Position numbers and translations under genes: made by a program
The notes under the pieces: model-generated
What the model was told of the DNA's origin: nothing
What the model saw: only the letters and a program-made list of their open reading frames with translations
Databases searched by the model: none
Source: Symsagittifera roscoffensis
Lineage: Eukaryota; Xenacoelomorpha; Acoela; Convolutidae
NCBI RefSeq assembly: GCF_963678635.1
Contig: NC_087062.1
Span: forward strand, 16,045,789-16,109,788
DNA length: 64,000 nt
Reading direction: 5' to 3'
Part shown: positions 29,680-41,927 of the stretch, in pieces
Layout of the letters: the number at the start of each line of letters is the position of its first letter
Numbering within the stretch: the stretch's first letter is position 1

Positions 29680-30555
29680 ATGGATTTAGCCGAGGTCTAC
29701 GTGGGGCCAGTCATGGACGTGGCTCGTGAAACTAAAGTGGGTACCCCGAGAATGTACTAGCCTGGAGAGATGCTTCTCCCAGCCAGGACTAGGCCCGGTT
29801 TTGAGGAGTAGACATCAAGCTTTCCACTTAGAAATGAGTAGCAAGGCTGCCTCTTCTAGCTCACAATTGAAAGCTGCAGTGTCAGCCAAGAGAACCAGAG
29901 TAGAAGAAGTACAGGCGAATGAAACGGTGGAAGATCAGAAGGAGACGAGACACGGTTTGGACCGAGTGAAGGAAGCCTTGACTAGAACTGAAGAAGACAG
30001 GGATACGAGGAGACTAATCTTTGAGGACGGCAATAAGAAGCAGGGACAAGAGATAGAAAGCTTGAGGCATGAGTATAAGGAGCAATCTGAGTGATTGGGA
30101 ATAACGAAAAAAGAACGACAGTTACCTGCAGGAAGCGTTCCCGGTGGGCAATCGCCAATGGAGTTCCTGGCGCTTCTGAGTCAAATAACGGAAGTGCAAG
30201 TCCAAACATGACAATCCCGGACCCAAGCGACACCCTAGGCAATCCAGTTGTGATGTAAAAAATGAGGCAGCTGGTGGAAGCCGCTGGTCGACTCGTGGCG
30301 AACAGAAATGTGCCAGGTTCCAGGGTGACTGCACCCTCTGGAACAATTGATGATACCGGAAGAGTAGAGCTCTCCTCAGAAGTGGTGAAGAAGACAGGAG
30401 CTGCTACGAGGAAGACCAGGAACGCCGACGAAGAAAGGGTCGCGTGTGCTAGATTTACAGAAAAATAATCAGAACAGCTTCACGGGAGTCCCGGAGATGA
30501 ACATGCGAGCATGTTTCAAGATCAATTTGGAGTCCAGCCATGTGCATGCAGCAGC
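29680..30555 (+). pseudogene. Coiled-coil start of the 3' coding region (element B2)
   Basis: ATG at 29,680 gives MDLAEVYVGPVMDVA, matching MEVAEVYVTPVKD at 58,643. The main part, open 29,726-30,094, contains VKEALTRTEEDRDTRRL and a charged coiled coil ending LRHEYKEQSE. Further pieces continue to 30,555 with stops and shifts. Corresponds to 3,063-4,200 in element A. Confidence 0.55.
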
Positions 30556-31095
30556 CACCCCTTGGAAGGTCACATTTGATATTGGGCGATAGTCTTGTGA
30601 AAATTTTGCAGAATTGAGAACCTTATGGATCACTACGCTGATGGCATTTGGAGGTGCCAAGTAGCCAGGCTATATCGTATGAGTGATTTGAATCGTGGAC
30701 TTATTGATTCTATTAGGCACCAACAACGTGTACAGAAGCTCTCGACTCAGAAGAAGCTCAATGGAAAGCAAGATTGGTGTCCTTGTTTACTTCAGCATAC
30801 AAAAGTTTCAGAGCGCGGTACTGACCTTCTCCACTATACCAATGAACACAGCCACACAATCAGCCACAGCTAGCGGATACAATGAAAGAGTAGTGAAATG
30901 GAACAACATAGTGCAAAACCTGGCAATTTGCAATGCTGGACGAATGATCTCAATATACAGGGAGCAAGAGCTGAGAGCTCCGGATCAAGTCAGATTCACT
31001 ACTGACGGAAACCCATCGACAGTATAGAAGGACAAACATGGATGAACCGTGTCTTCCAGGAACGAGTAGAAGAAATAGAGGTTGAACTATTCGAC
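30556..31095 (+). pseudogene. SGNH hydrolase domain 1 of element B2
   Basis: Block I GDS at 30,585-30,593 after a hydrophobic strand; block III reads GTNN at 30,716-30,727 (LLILLGTNNVYRS), keeping the catalytic Asn but with the next Asp changed. The helix NERVVKWNNIVQNL follows, and the end reads FTTDGNP near 30,995, where element A has DGIHFD; the catalytic His is lost. After that, MNRVFQERVEEIEVELF aligns with LNDVFQRHISALEAELL of element A, which supports the domain limits. Stops and a shift make it inactive. Confidence 0.65.
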
Positions 31096-31894
31096 ACTGG
31101 AGCACTAAGAACGGAGGAGGCGACTGACGTGCAGGCAATTTCAACTTTTGTGCCACCTAATCTGGAGACACGAATGGGATCAGTCCCAGCCGTACCGCAA
31201 GTAATGCATAGCTCGAGTGAGCAAGAACAAAGGTCAGACGTAATGGACCGACTGGGTGAAGCACCAGCGACAAGGACTGTTCATCCCCGACGAAGATTGG
31301 GACCAGTCAATCAGACGACGGATACAACCTCAGGCACTTCCAGATCCGAGACGACGACGACTACTACGAGCAGGGAAGAGCGACGTCCATATAGAAGTTC
31401 CAGATGTCTTCAAGAATACGCCCTTTGGCACATTCACAAGCAAGATTTGATGAAATTGAACTTTCTGACAGCAAGACTTGCAGCTGATGCTATGAGAATG
31501 CTGAATGGCGCGAGACTGTCAGTAATTTGACTGTACTCGATCTTAGAACTGGTCTGGTTGAAAGCGGCAGTATTCAACTTCAGCTCTACGACAGCATTAC
31601 GGTTGGTAGACCTTGAGGGACTGCCCTCAATCAACACCATGGGTCCTGTGAATGTCAGACCATTGCAAGGTATAACGAAGAATAAAGGCGAGCAAACCAG
31701 AGAGGAGAGACCGAGGAAATTCGTGAGAAGACGGACACCCACTGGGTAACATGTGAAGAAGTTTAAGCAAGTGCGAGCGCCTCCAGCTCATGTGAAGGAG
31801 AATGCTTATCCGAAGCAAGTAACACAAGAAGGTGATGCAGAAAGATATGCTGAATTGAGATTCAGAATAGACGAGACCATCTTTGCTGCCTACG
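31096..31894 (+). pseudogene. Region between SGNH 1 and SGNH 2 (element B2)
   Basis: Aligns in pieces with residues 116-375 of the giant ORF: a Thr/Ser/Arg-rich disordered part (31,300-31,400), then LPSINTMGPVNVRPLQG (about 31,621-31,671) against IPTQSVMGPINYRPLKS of element A, and a charged part to 31,894. Confidence 0.5.
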
Positions 31895-32340
31895 CAAAAG
31901 CAGCAATGAGGACGGCGAAGAAATTAGTGAGTGGGAGTTGGGACTTTCTGAACACCTCCAAGTCCTTGTTCTGACCCGATGTGATAATGTTGGCGGGAAC
32001 CGACCTGGATTGAATGCAATCCATATCAGTGGCAATTGGGGTTCGACGACAAGCCGCATTGAATCCCATAACGATCGTCTTTGCCGGCATCAATGATCAC
32101 TTGCACAGCAGAGGTCTTCTGAGCAGACTCAGAGAGCCGGAAACGGCAGAAACCCTGGTGTGACCAGCAATCAAAGACGTTCTGGAGTCCATAGGGGAAA
32201 AAAGGCGGGTGCCAAAAATAACCCCGAAACCAGCAACCGTGTTATCCCTGGGATATGCCCACCTCCCGGATGGATTGAATTTTGTGTATGCAATGATAGC
32301 ACTCCTCTCAAAGTGTATTTGTCTCGCTTGCCGGGAAAAA
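31895..32340 (+). pseudogene. SGNH-like domain 2 of element B2, truncated by the tandem array
   Basis: IVFAGINDHLHSRGLLSRL around 32,073-32,130 carries GIND (32,085-32,096), matching GPND of element A. Then KITPKPA and LGYAHLPDGLNFVYAM (32,250-32,297) align with SPGYASMPPGLQFVYAI. Coding similarity ends near 32,340 (possibly 32,400), and the rest of the long ORF is replaced by array sequence. The GSDF-like block before it is weak (SGSWDF near 31,930). Confidence 0.6.
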
Positions 32341-34920
32341 AATCAGTCTATTTTAGTATATTTTATGGTATCACTCTCTGCGGGTAACCGTGAATTTGTA
32401 ATAATAAAAAAAAACAATTATCAGTTCTGGTAGTGAAGAAGTTGCTTGTTTAGTGACGTCGAAGAAAATGGAGGGATCTGGAGTTGTACTACGAAACTGT
32501 TTTTCTAACAACTGTAAGCTTCTTGCATTGGACTTATTTATTTTTAATAACATCCAAATTCAAATTCAGGACATGAGAAGCTATGAGTTAAAGAAAGGGT
32601 CATCCATCACCAATTTTCTTTACGGTGCAAAAACAATCGTAAAGAATACCTTAATGAGGATCGTGTATTAGCTCAATTTTTACCTCGACTCGGCCATGAG
32701 TTCTTCAATTTCTCATGTCAAAGTAGTTAGCGCGGCTTGCCTGATAGCCTTGAGACAGTAATGTGTGTCGATCAGATGTTATGGAACAATGCTGAACTGG
32801 CAATGATAGAGATGATCAAACGCAATTGAAGCTCTATATTGACATCGGCCAATCATTTTAGGATTTAGCTTATCTTTTCCTCGGTTTGTACTTCCGCGCG
32901 AAATCTACATTTATTTTTTTTGCTCTCGGGTAATATTTGCAAAATCATCATCGGCAAGGCAAGTCTATTAACCGAAGCCTCAGAGCCCAGCGGATGCTCC
33001 CAATAAAGATCTTAAGCGACAGCCGGAGAGATGGCCCGAAATACAAGCCTTCCGGATTTCCTGACATAGCTTTTTAATCAAGTTAACACCAAAAATTCAC
33101 GTGAGGTGAAGGGCGGGGGATTGTTCAACCCGTTTTTCATTAAAAAGCATTTGGTAGTGAAGAAGGTGCTTGCTTAGTGGCGTCGAAGAAAATGGAAGGA
33201 TCTGGAGTTGTACTGCAAAACTGTTTTTCTAACAACTGTAAGCTTCTTGCATTGGACTTATTTATTTTTAGTAACATCCAAGTTCAAATTCAGGACATGA
33301 GAAGCTATGAGTTAAAGAAAGTGTCATCCATCACCAATTTTCTTTACGTTTCAAAAACAATCGTAAAAAACACTTTAATGAGGATCGTGTACTAGCTGAA
33401 TTTTTAGCTCGACTGAGCCATGAGTTTTTCAATTTCTCATGTCAAAGTAGTTAGAGCGGCTTGCCTGATAGCCTTGAGACAGTAATGTTTGTCGACTGGA
33501 TGCTATGAGAACAATGCTGAACTGGCAATGATAGAGATGATCAAACGCAGTTGAAGCTCTATTTTGACATCGGCCAATCATTTTAGGATTTAAATTAATT
33601 TTTCCTCGGTTTGTACTTCCGCGCGTAATCTACATTAATTTTTTTTGCTCTCGGCTAATATTTGCAAAATCATCATCGGCAAGGCAAGTCTATTAACCAA
33701 AGCCTCAGCGCCCAGCGGATGCTCCCAATAAAGATCTTAAGCGATAGCCGGAGAGATGGCCCGAAATACAAGCCTTCCGGATTTCCTGACTTAGCTTTTT
33801 AATCAAGTTAACACCAAAAAATCACGTGTGATGAAGGGTGGGTGATTGTTCAACCCGTTTTTCATTAAGAGGTATTTGACTAAAAACAATTAAAGACATA
33901 CATGAAACAAAAAAATAGTATTTTACCAAGAAAAATTCAAAAAACAAATGATAGCCGGAACAAAAAAAGCAAAGTAAAAAATGTGACATTCGACCAGATT
34001 GGCCCGAAACGCCTGTAAGCAACAAAGTTTTGTTTGGAGCAGTTTTAGTGAGAAAACTGGCTGTTTCGAAAAATTAACGGTGTTAATCGTTCAATTGAAC
34101 GCATTGGGAAGGGTCAATTTGAAGTGACGAAGTAATTTTTAAAAGTTCACTCGAAAATAAAGACACGTCTTGACCTTGAATTTTTGCGACTACTAAAAAA
34201 AACGCCAAAATCACAACGACAATTTTCTCTAGTCGGAAAAGGAAACACAACTAAAACAAAAAAAAAGACGTAGAAAAGATATAGCGACAGAAACTGTTTT
34301 CATCACTATTCGAAGAACGCTCCGAGTTGTAACGGTTCTAGAGCTACAATCGTTACCGAGAAATTCCCGAGATTTTGGAGGGCTATCGGGAAGATCTGCT
34401 ACACTTCCTGATTGCCGAGAAGACAGCTCTTCGACAAGATATGAGAATCCGGAAAGTTCTCGGGGGAGAACGTAAACATTGAATTTTAACAACTTTATCT
34501 TCCTGAACTGAAAATAATTAACATCTAATTAACTTCTCACAATATGAGAAGCTAAGAGTTGAGGGAAAGGGTTGATTAAACTCCAATGAATCTGATGGTT
34601 TTTAGCTACTGAACAAAACAATTTAAATATAATAATTAAATAATAGTCCTGTTTTTGGGAGTGACCTCGTGGTCTGGGGATACTGAGACCCAGCCATGAG
34701 CTCACTAATTCTGCATATAATTATTGTAATTTGCGCTGTTTGACCGATATCCTTCAATCGTAATGACTTTATTGACCCAATGTTAATGGACCACACAGTG
34801 CACTGGTTTTGGCAGAGACGGTTAAAAGCATGTGAAGATGTGTTTAGACGCTAGCCAGGTGTTTTAGGGCAGCAGGAAGAGTGAAAATGACAACAAAAAT
34901 TGACTGTTGGGTATCACTAA
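32212..34920 (+). repeat. Array unit 1 (2,709 bp)
   Basis: Contains the inner block b twice (about 32,440-33,164 and 33,165-33,890, 725 bp apart) and the block with GTGACCTCGTGGTCTGGGG at 34,663. The GGCCTAG...GCAAGGAG block found in units 4-6 is missing, joined cleanly at GGGC/AGCAGG near 34,870. Confidence 0.85.
32453..32671 (+). CDS. Possible small ORF (72 codons) kept in several array units
   Basis: Reads from MTSKKMEGSGVV to TLMRIVY. Equivalent frames stay open at 33,177-33,395, 35,161-35,379 and 35,886-36,104. Units 3-6 all carry the same CAA to TAA type stop after NNIQV. It contains FIFNNIQVQIQDMRSYEL. No family recognised and no promoter evidence; it could be an exon or gene fragment captured by the repeat, or chance. 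Confidence 0.2.
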   Translation: MTSKKMEGSGVVLRNCFSNNCKLLALDLFIFNNIQIQIQDMRSYELKKGSSITNFLYGAKTIVKNTLMRIVY

Positions 34921-37636
34921 CCAAAAATAACCCCGAAACCAGCAATCTTGTTATCCCTGGGATATGTCCAACTCCCGGATGGATTGAATTTTGTGTATGC
35001 AATGATAGCACTCCTCTCAAAGTGTACTTGTCCCGCTTGCCGGGAAAAAAAGCAGTCTATTTGATCATATTTTATGGTATCACTCTCTGCGGGTAACCGT
35101 GAATTTGTAATAATAATAATAATAAAAAAAAGTTCTGGTAGTGAAGAAAGTGCTTGTTTAGTGACGTCAAAGAAAATGGAAGGATCTGGAGTTGTAATAC
35201 GAAACTGTTTTTCTAACAACTGTAAGCTTCTTGCATTGGACTTATTTATTTTTAATAACATCCAAGTTCAAATTCAGGACATGAGAAGCTATGAGTTAAA
35301 GAAAGGGTCATCCATCGCCAATTTTCTTTACGATGCAAAAACAATCGTAAAAAATACCTTAATGAGGATCGTGTACTAGCTCAGTTTTTACCTCGACTCA
35401 GCCATGAGTTCTTCAATTTCTCATGTCAAAGTAGTTAGCGCGGCTTGCCTGATAGCCTTGAGACAGTAACGTTTGTCGATCGGATGTTATGGAACAATGC
35501 TGAACTGGCAAGGATTGAGATGATCAAACGCAGTTGAAGCTCTATATTGACATCGGACAATCATTTTAGGATTTAGCTTATCTTTTCCTCGGTTTGTACT
35601 TCCGCGCGAAATCTGCATTTATTTTTTTTTGCTCTCGGGTAATACTTGCAAAATCATCATCGGCAAGGCAAGTCTATTAACCGAAGCCTCAGAGCCCAGC
35701 GGATGCTCCTAATTAAGATCTTAAGCGACAGCCGGAGAGATGGCCCGAAATACAAGCCTTCCGGATTTCCTGACTTAGCTTTTTAATCAAGTTAACACCA
35801 AAAATTCACGTGTGGTGAAGGGCGGGGGGTTGTTCAACCCGTTTTTCATTAAGAGTTTTTTGGTAGTGAAGAAGGTGCTTTCTTAGTGACGTCGAAGAAA
35901 ATGGAAGGATCTGGAGTTGTACTACGATACTGTTTTTCTAACAACTGTAAGCTTCTTGCATCGGACTTATTTATTTTTAATAACATCCAAGTTCAAATTC
36001 AGGACATGAGAAGCTATGAGTTAAAGAAAGGGTCATCCATCACCAATTTTCTTTACGTTACAAAAACAATCGTAAAAAACACTTTAATGACGATCGTGTA
36101 CTAGCTCAATTTTTACCTCGACTCAGCCATGAGTTCTTCAATTTCTCATGTCAAAGTAGTTAGCGCGGTTTGCCTGATAGCCTTGAGACAGTAATGTTTG
36201 TCGACTGGATGCTATGAGAACAATGCTGAACTGGCAATGATAGAGATAATCAAACGAAGTTGAAGCTCTATTTTGACATCGGCCAATCATTTTAGGATTT
36301 AAATTAATTTTTCCTCGGTTTGTACTTCCGCGCGAAATCTACATTTATTTTTTTTGCTCTCGGATAATGTTTGCAAAATCATCATCGGCAAGGCAAGTCT
36401 ATTAACCAAAGCCTCAGCGCCCAGCGGATGCTCCCAATAAAGATCTTAAGCGACAGCCGGAGAGATGGCCCGAAATACAAGCCTTCCGGATTTCCTGACT
36501 TAGCTTTTTAATCAAGTTAACACCAAAAAGTCACATGTGGTGAAGGGTGGGTGGTGGTTGATTGTTCAACCCGTTTTTCCATAAGAGGTATTTGACTAAA
36601 AACAATTAAAGCCATACATGAAACAAAAAAATAGTATTTTACTAAGAAAAATGCAAAAAACAAATGTTAACCGGAACAAAAAAAGCAAAGTAAAAAATGT
36701 GACATTCGACCAGATTGGCCCGAAACGCCTGTAAGCAACAAAATTTTGTTTGGAGCAGTTTTAGTGAGAAAACTGGCTGTTTCGAAAAATTAACGGCGTT
36801 AATCGTTCAATTGAACGCATCGGGAAGGGTCAATTTGAAGTGACGAAGTAATTTTTAAAAGTTCATTCGAAAATAAAGACACGTCTTGACCTTGAATTTT
36901 TGCGACTACTAAAAAAACGCCAAAATCACAACGACAATTTTCTCTGGTCGGAAAAGGAAACACAATTAAAACACAAAAAAAAGACGTAGAAAAGATATAG
37001 CGACAGAAACTGTTTTCATCACTATTCGAAGAACGCTCCGAGTTGTAACGCTTCTAGAGCTACAATCGTTACCGAGAAATTCCCGAGATTTTGGAGGGCT
37101 ATCGGGAAGATCTGCTACCCTTCCTGATTGCCGAGAAGACAGCTCTTCGACAAGATATGAGAATCCGGAAAGTTCTCGGGGGAGAACGTAAACATTGAAT
37201 TTTAACAACTTTATCTTCCTGAACTGAAAATAATTAACATCTAATTAACTTCTCACAATACGAGAAGCTAAGAGTTGAGGGAAAGGGTTGATTAAACTCC
37301 AATGAATCTGATGGTTTTTAGCTACTGAACAAAACAATTTAAATATAATAATTAAATAGTAGTCCTGTTTTTGGGAGTGACCTCGTGGTCTGGGGATACT
37401 GAGACCCAGCCATGAGCTCACTAATTCTGCATATAATTATTGTTATTTGCGCTGTTTGACCGATATCCTTCAATCGTAATGACTTTATTGACCCAATGTT
37501 AATGGACCACACAGTGCGCTGGTTTTGGCAGAGACGGTTAAAAGCATGTGAAGATGTGTTTAGACGCTAGCCAGGTGTTTTAGGGCAGCAGGAAGAGTGA
37601 AATTGACAACAAAAGTTGACTGTTGGGTATTGCTAA
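34921..37636 (+). repeat. Array unit 2 (2,716 bp)
   Basis: Same layout as unit 1, including the 725-bp duplication of block b (35,164 and 35,889). Units 1 and 2 therefore share an ancestor that already carried the inner duplication. Confidence 0.85.
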
Positions 37637-39637
37637 CCAAAAATAACCCCTGAACCAGCAATCTTGTTATCCCTGGGATATGTCCAACTCCCGGATGGAT
37701 TGAATTTTGTGTATGCAATGATAGCACTCCTCTCAAAGTGTACATGTCTCGCTTGCCGGGAAAAAAAGCAGTCTATTTGATCATATTTTATGGTATCACT
37801 CTCTGCGGGTAACCGTGAATTTGTAATAATAAAAATAAAAAAAACAGTTATCAGTTCTGGTAGTGAAGAAGTTGCTTGTTTAGTAACGTCGAAGAAAATG
37901 GAAGGATCTGGAGTTGTACTACGAAACTGTTTTTCTAACAACTGTAAGCTTCTTGCATTGGACTTATTTATTTTTAATAACATCCAAGTTTAAATTCAGG
38001 ACATGAGAAGATATGAGTTAAAGAAAGGGTCATTCATCACCAAATTTCTTTACGGTGCAAAAACAATCGTACAAAATACCTAAATGAGGATCGTGTACTA
38101 GCTCAGTTTTTACCTCGACTCAGCCATGAGTTCTTCAATTTATCATGTCAAAGTAGTTAGCGCGGCTTGCCTGATAGCCTTGAGACAGTAATGTTTGTCG
38201 ATCGGATGTTATGGAACAATGCTGAACTGGCAATGATAGAGATGATTAAACGCAGTTGAAGCTCTATATTGACATCTGCCAATCATTTTAGGATTTAGCT
38301 TAATTTTTCCTCGGTTTGAAATTCCGCGCGAAATCTACATTTATTTTTTTTGCTCTCGGGTAAAATTTGCAAAATCATCTTCGGCAAGGCAAGTCTATTA
38401 ACCGAAGCCTCAGAGCCCAGCGGATGCTCCCAATTAAGATCTTAAGCGACAGCTGGAGAGATGGCCCGAAATAAAAGCATTCCGGATTTTCTGACTAGCT
38501 CTTAAGATCTTAATTGAGTCTTAAGTTAACACCAAAAATTCACGTGTGGAGAAGGGTGGGGGATTGTTCAACCCGTTTTTCATTAAGAAGTATTTGACTA
38601 AAAACAATTAAAAACATACATGAAACAAAAAAATAGTGTTTTACCAAGAAAAATTCAAAAAACAAATGATAACCGAAACAAAAAAAGCAAAGTAAAAATG
38701 TGACATTCGACCAGATTGGCCCGAAACGCCTGTCAGCAACGAAGTTTTGTTTGGAGCAGTTTTAGTGAGAAAACTGGCTGTTTCGAAGGATTAACGGTGT
38801 TAATCGTTCAATTGAACGCATTGGGAAAGGTCAATTTGAAGTGACGAAGTAATTTTTAAAAACTCGTTCGAAAATAAAGACACGTCTTGACCTTGAATTT
38901 TTGCGACTACTAAAAAAACGCGAAAATCACAACTACAATTTTCGCTAGTCGAAAAAGGAAACACAACTAAAACAAAAAAAAAGACGTAGAAAAGATACAG
39001 CAACAGAAACTGTTTTCATCACTATATGAAGAACGCTCCGAGTTGTAACGGTTGTAGAGCTACAATCGTTGCCGAGAAATTCCCGAGATTTCGGAGGGCT
39101 ATCGGGAAGATCTGCTACACTTCCTGATTGCCAAGAAGACAGCTCTTCGACAAGATATGAGAATCCGGAAAGTTCTCGGTGGAGAACGTAAACATTGAAT
39201 TTTAACAACTTTATCTTCCTGAACTGAAAATAATTAACATCTAATTAACTTCTCAGAATATGAGAAGCTAAGAGTTGAGGGAAAGGGTTGATTAAACTCC
39301 AATGAATCTGATGGTTTTTAGCTACTGAACAAAACAATTTAAATATAATAATTAAATAGTAGTCCTGTTTTTGGGAGTGACCTCGTGGTCTGGGGATACT
39401 GAGACCCAGCCATGAGCTCACTAATTCTGCATATAATTATTGTAATTTGCGCTGTTTGACCGATATCCTTCAATCGTAAGGACTTTATTGACCCAATGTT
39501 AATGGACCACACAGTGCACTGGATTTTGGCAGAGACGGTTAAAAGCATGCGAAGATGTGTTTAGACGCTAGCCAGGTGTTTTAGGGCAGCAGGAAGAGTG
39601 AAAATGACAACAAAAATTGACTGTTGGGTATCACTAA
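37637..39637 (+). repeat. Array unit 3 (2,001 bp)
   Basis: One block b only. Has an inverted AAGATCTTAA-type motif near 38,500-38,522 shared with unit 4 and absent from units 1 and 2. Confidence 0.85.
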
Positions 39638-41927
39638 CCAAAAATAACCCCGAAACCAACAATCGTGTTATCCCTGGGATATGTCCAACTCCCGGATGGA
39701 TTGAATTTTGTGTATGCAATGATAGCACTCCTCTCAAAGTGTACTTGTCTCGCTTGCCGGGAAAAAAAGCAGTCTATTTGATCATATTTTATGGTATCAC
39801 CCTCTGCGGGTAACCGTGAATTTGTAATAATAAAAATAAAAAAAACAGCTATCAGTTCTGGTAGTGAAGAAGTTGCTTGTTTAGTAACGTCGAAGAAAAT
39901 GGAAGGATCTGGAGTTGTACTACGAAACTGTTTTTCTAACAACTGTAAGCTTCTTGCATTGGACTTATATATTTTTAATAACATCCAAGTTTAAATTCAG
40001 GACATGAGAAGATATGAGTTAAAGAAAGGGTCATCCATCACCAAATTTCTTTACGGTGCAAAAACAATCGTACAAAATACCTTAATGAGGATCGTGTACT
40101 AGCTCAGTTTTTACCTCGACTCAGCCATGAGTTCTTCAATTTATCATGTCAAAGTAGTTAGCGCGGCTTGCCTGATAGCCTTGAGACAGTAGTGTTTGTC
40201 GATCGGATGTTATGGAACAATGCTGAACTGGCAATGATAGAGATGATCAAACGCAGTTGAAGCTCTATATTGACAGCGGCCAATCATTTTAGGATTAAGC
40301 TTAATTTTTCCTCGGTTTGAACTTCCGCGCGAAATCTACATTTATTTTTTTTTTGCTCTCGGGTTAAATTTGCAAAATCATCATCGGCAAGGCAAGTCTA
40401 TTAACTGAATCCTCAGAGCCCAGCGGATGCTCCCAATTAAGATCTTAAGCGACAGCTGGAGAGATGGCCAGAAATAAAAGCATTCCGGATTTCCTGACTA
40501 GCTCTTAAGATCTTAATTGAATCTTAAGTTAACACCAAAAATTCACGTGTGATGAAGGGTGGGGGATTGTTCAACCCGTTTTTCATTAAGAAGTATTTGA
40601 CTAAAAACAATTAAAAACATACATGAAACAAAAAAATAGTGTTTTACCAAGAAAAATTCAAAAAACAAATGATAACTGAAACAAAAAAAGCAAAGTAAAA
40701 AATGTGACATTCGGCCAGATTGGCCCGAAACGCCTGTCAGCAACAAAGTTTTGTTTGGAGCAGTTTTAGTGAGAAAACTGGCTGTTTCGAAGGATTAACG
40801 GTGTTAATCGTTCAATTGAACGCATTGGGAAAAACAATTTGAAGTGACGAAGTAATTGTTAAAAATTCGTTCGAAAATAAAGACACGTCTTGACCTTGAA
40901 TTTTTGCGACTACTAAAAAAACGCGAAAATCACAACGACAATTTTTGCTTGTCGGAAAAAGAAACACAACAAAAACAAAAAAAAGACGTAGAAAAGATTT
41001 AGCGACAGAAACTGTTTTCATCACTATATGAAGAACGCTCCGAGTTGTAACGGTTGTAGAGCTACAATCGTTACCGAGAAATTCCCGAGATTTTGGAGGG
41101 CTATCGGGAAGATCTGCTACACTTCCTGATTGCCAAGAAGACAGCTCTTCGACAAGATATGAGAATCCGGAAAGTTCTCGGGGGAGAACGTAAACATTGA
41201 ATTTTAACAACTTTATCTTCCTGAACTGAAAATAATTAACATCTAATTAACTTCTCAGAATATGAGAAGCTAAGAATTTAGGGAAAGCGTTGATTAAACT
41301 CCAATGAATCTGATGGTTTTTAGCTACTGAACAAAACAATTTAAATATAATAATTAAATAGTAGTCCTGTTTTTAGGAGTGACCTCGTGGTCTGGGGATA
41401 CTGAGACCCAGCCATGAGCTCACTAATTCTGTATATAATTATTGTAATTTGCGCTGTTTGACCAATGTCCTTCAATCGTAATGACTTTATTGACCCAATG
41501 TTAATTGACCACACAGTGCACTGGTTTTGGCAGAGACAGTTAAAAGCATGTGAAGATGTGTTTAGACGCTAGCCAGGTGTTTTAGGGCCTAGTTTTTTTT
41601 TTCCGTTGGCGTTTATTTCCTGGCGAACGTTACAAAAAACTTAAATTCAGTGGAAAACACCTTCTCAGATGAGATGCAGTCCAGTTTTTTTTTGTTTTTT
41701 TTTGTCAGATATATTCCTTCATACCACACTCGATCGAAAAGACCAAAGTGTGGCGGCTTCTCTTGTACCTGTACTGTAGGGTTATTTCAGTATTTAAAAA
41801 CGTTAATGCTATTTTACAAACAATCCTGAAATGTCAATTGATCGATGAAAAGGGGCAAATCCAGCAGTGCAAGGAGCAGCAGGAAGAGTGAAAATGACAA
41901 CAAAAATTGATTGTTGGGTATCGCTAA
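39638..41927 (+). repeat. Array unit 4 (2,290 bp)
   Basis: Like unit 3 but keeps the extra block at about 41,587-41,880 (T-rich tract, CACACTCGATCGAAAAGACC, GTCAATTGATCGATGAAAAG), which appears to be the ancestral state. Confidence 0.85.

Larger units (their letters stand above)
25419..32340 (+). mobile_element. Element B2: deletion derivative with gag end joined to linker, integrase, macro and SGNH regions
   Basis: From about 25,419 the sequence re-enters the family at the end of gag, then jumps at about 25,708-25,716 to the end of RNase H/start of the linker, skipping protease, RT and RNase H. The same jump is present in the copies at 49.49 and 55.03 kb. It continues through integrase, macro, coiled coil, SGNH 1 and part of SGNH 2, and is cut at about 32,340 by the tandem array. 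All coding parts carry stops and shifts. Confidence 0.7.

Noticed and set aside
32700-33080. tRNA-like or SINE-like promoter in array block b
   Set aside because: No box A/box B pair or cloverleaf could be drawn; words such as GGAGAGATGGCCCGA are only superficially similar to tRNA-Ser.
34229-34492. Minus-strand ORF of about 87 codons repeated in every array unit
   Set aside because: Frames at this place change length between units (80-132 codons) as expected for repeat copies without selection; no recognisable domain.
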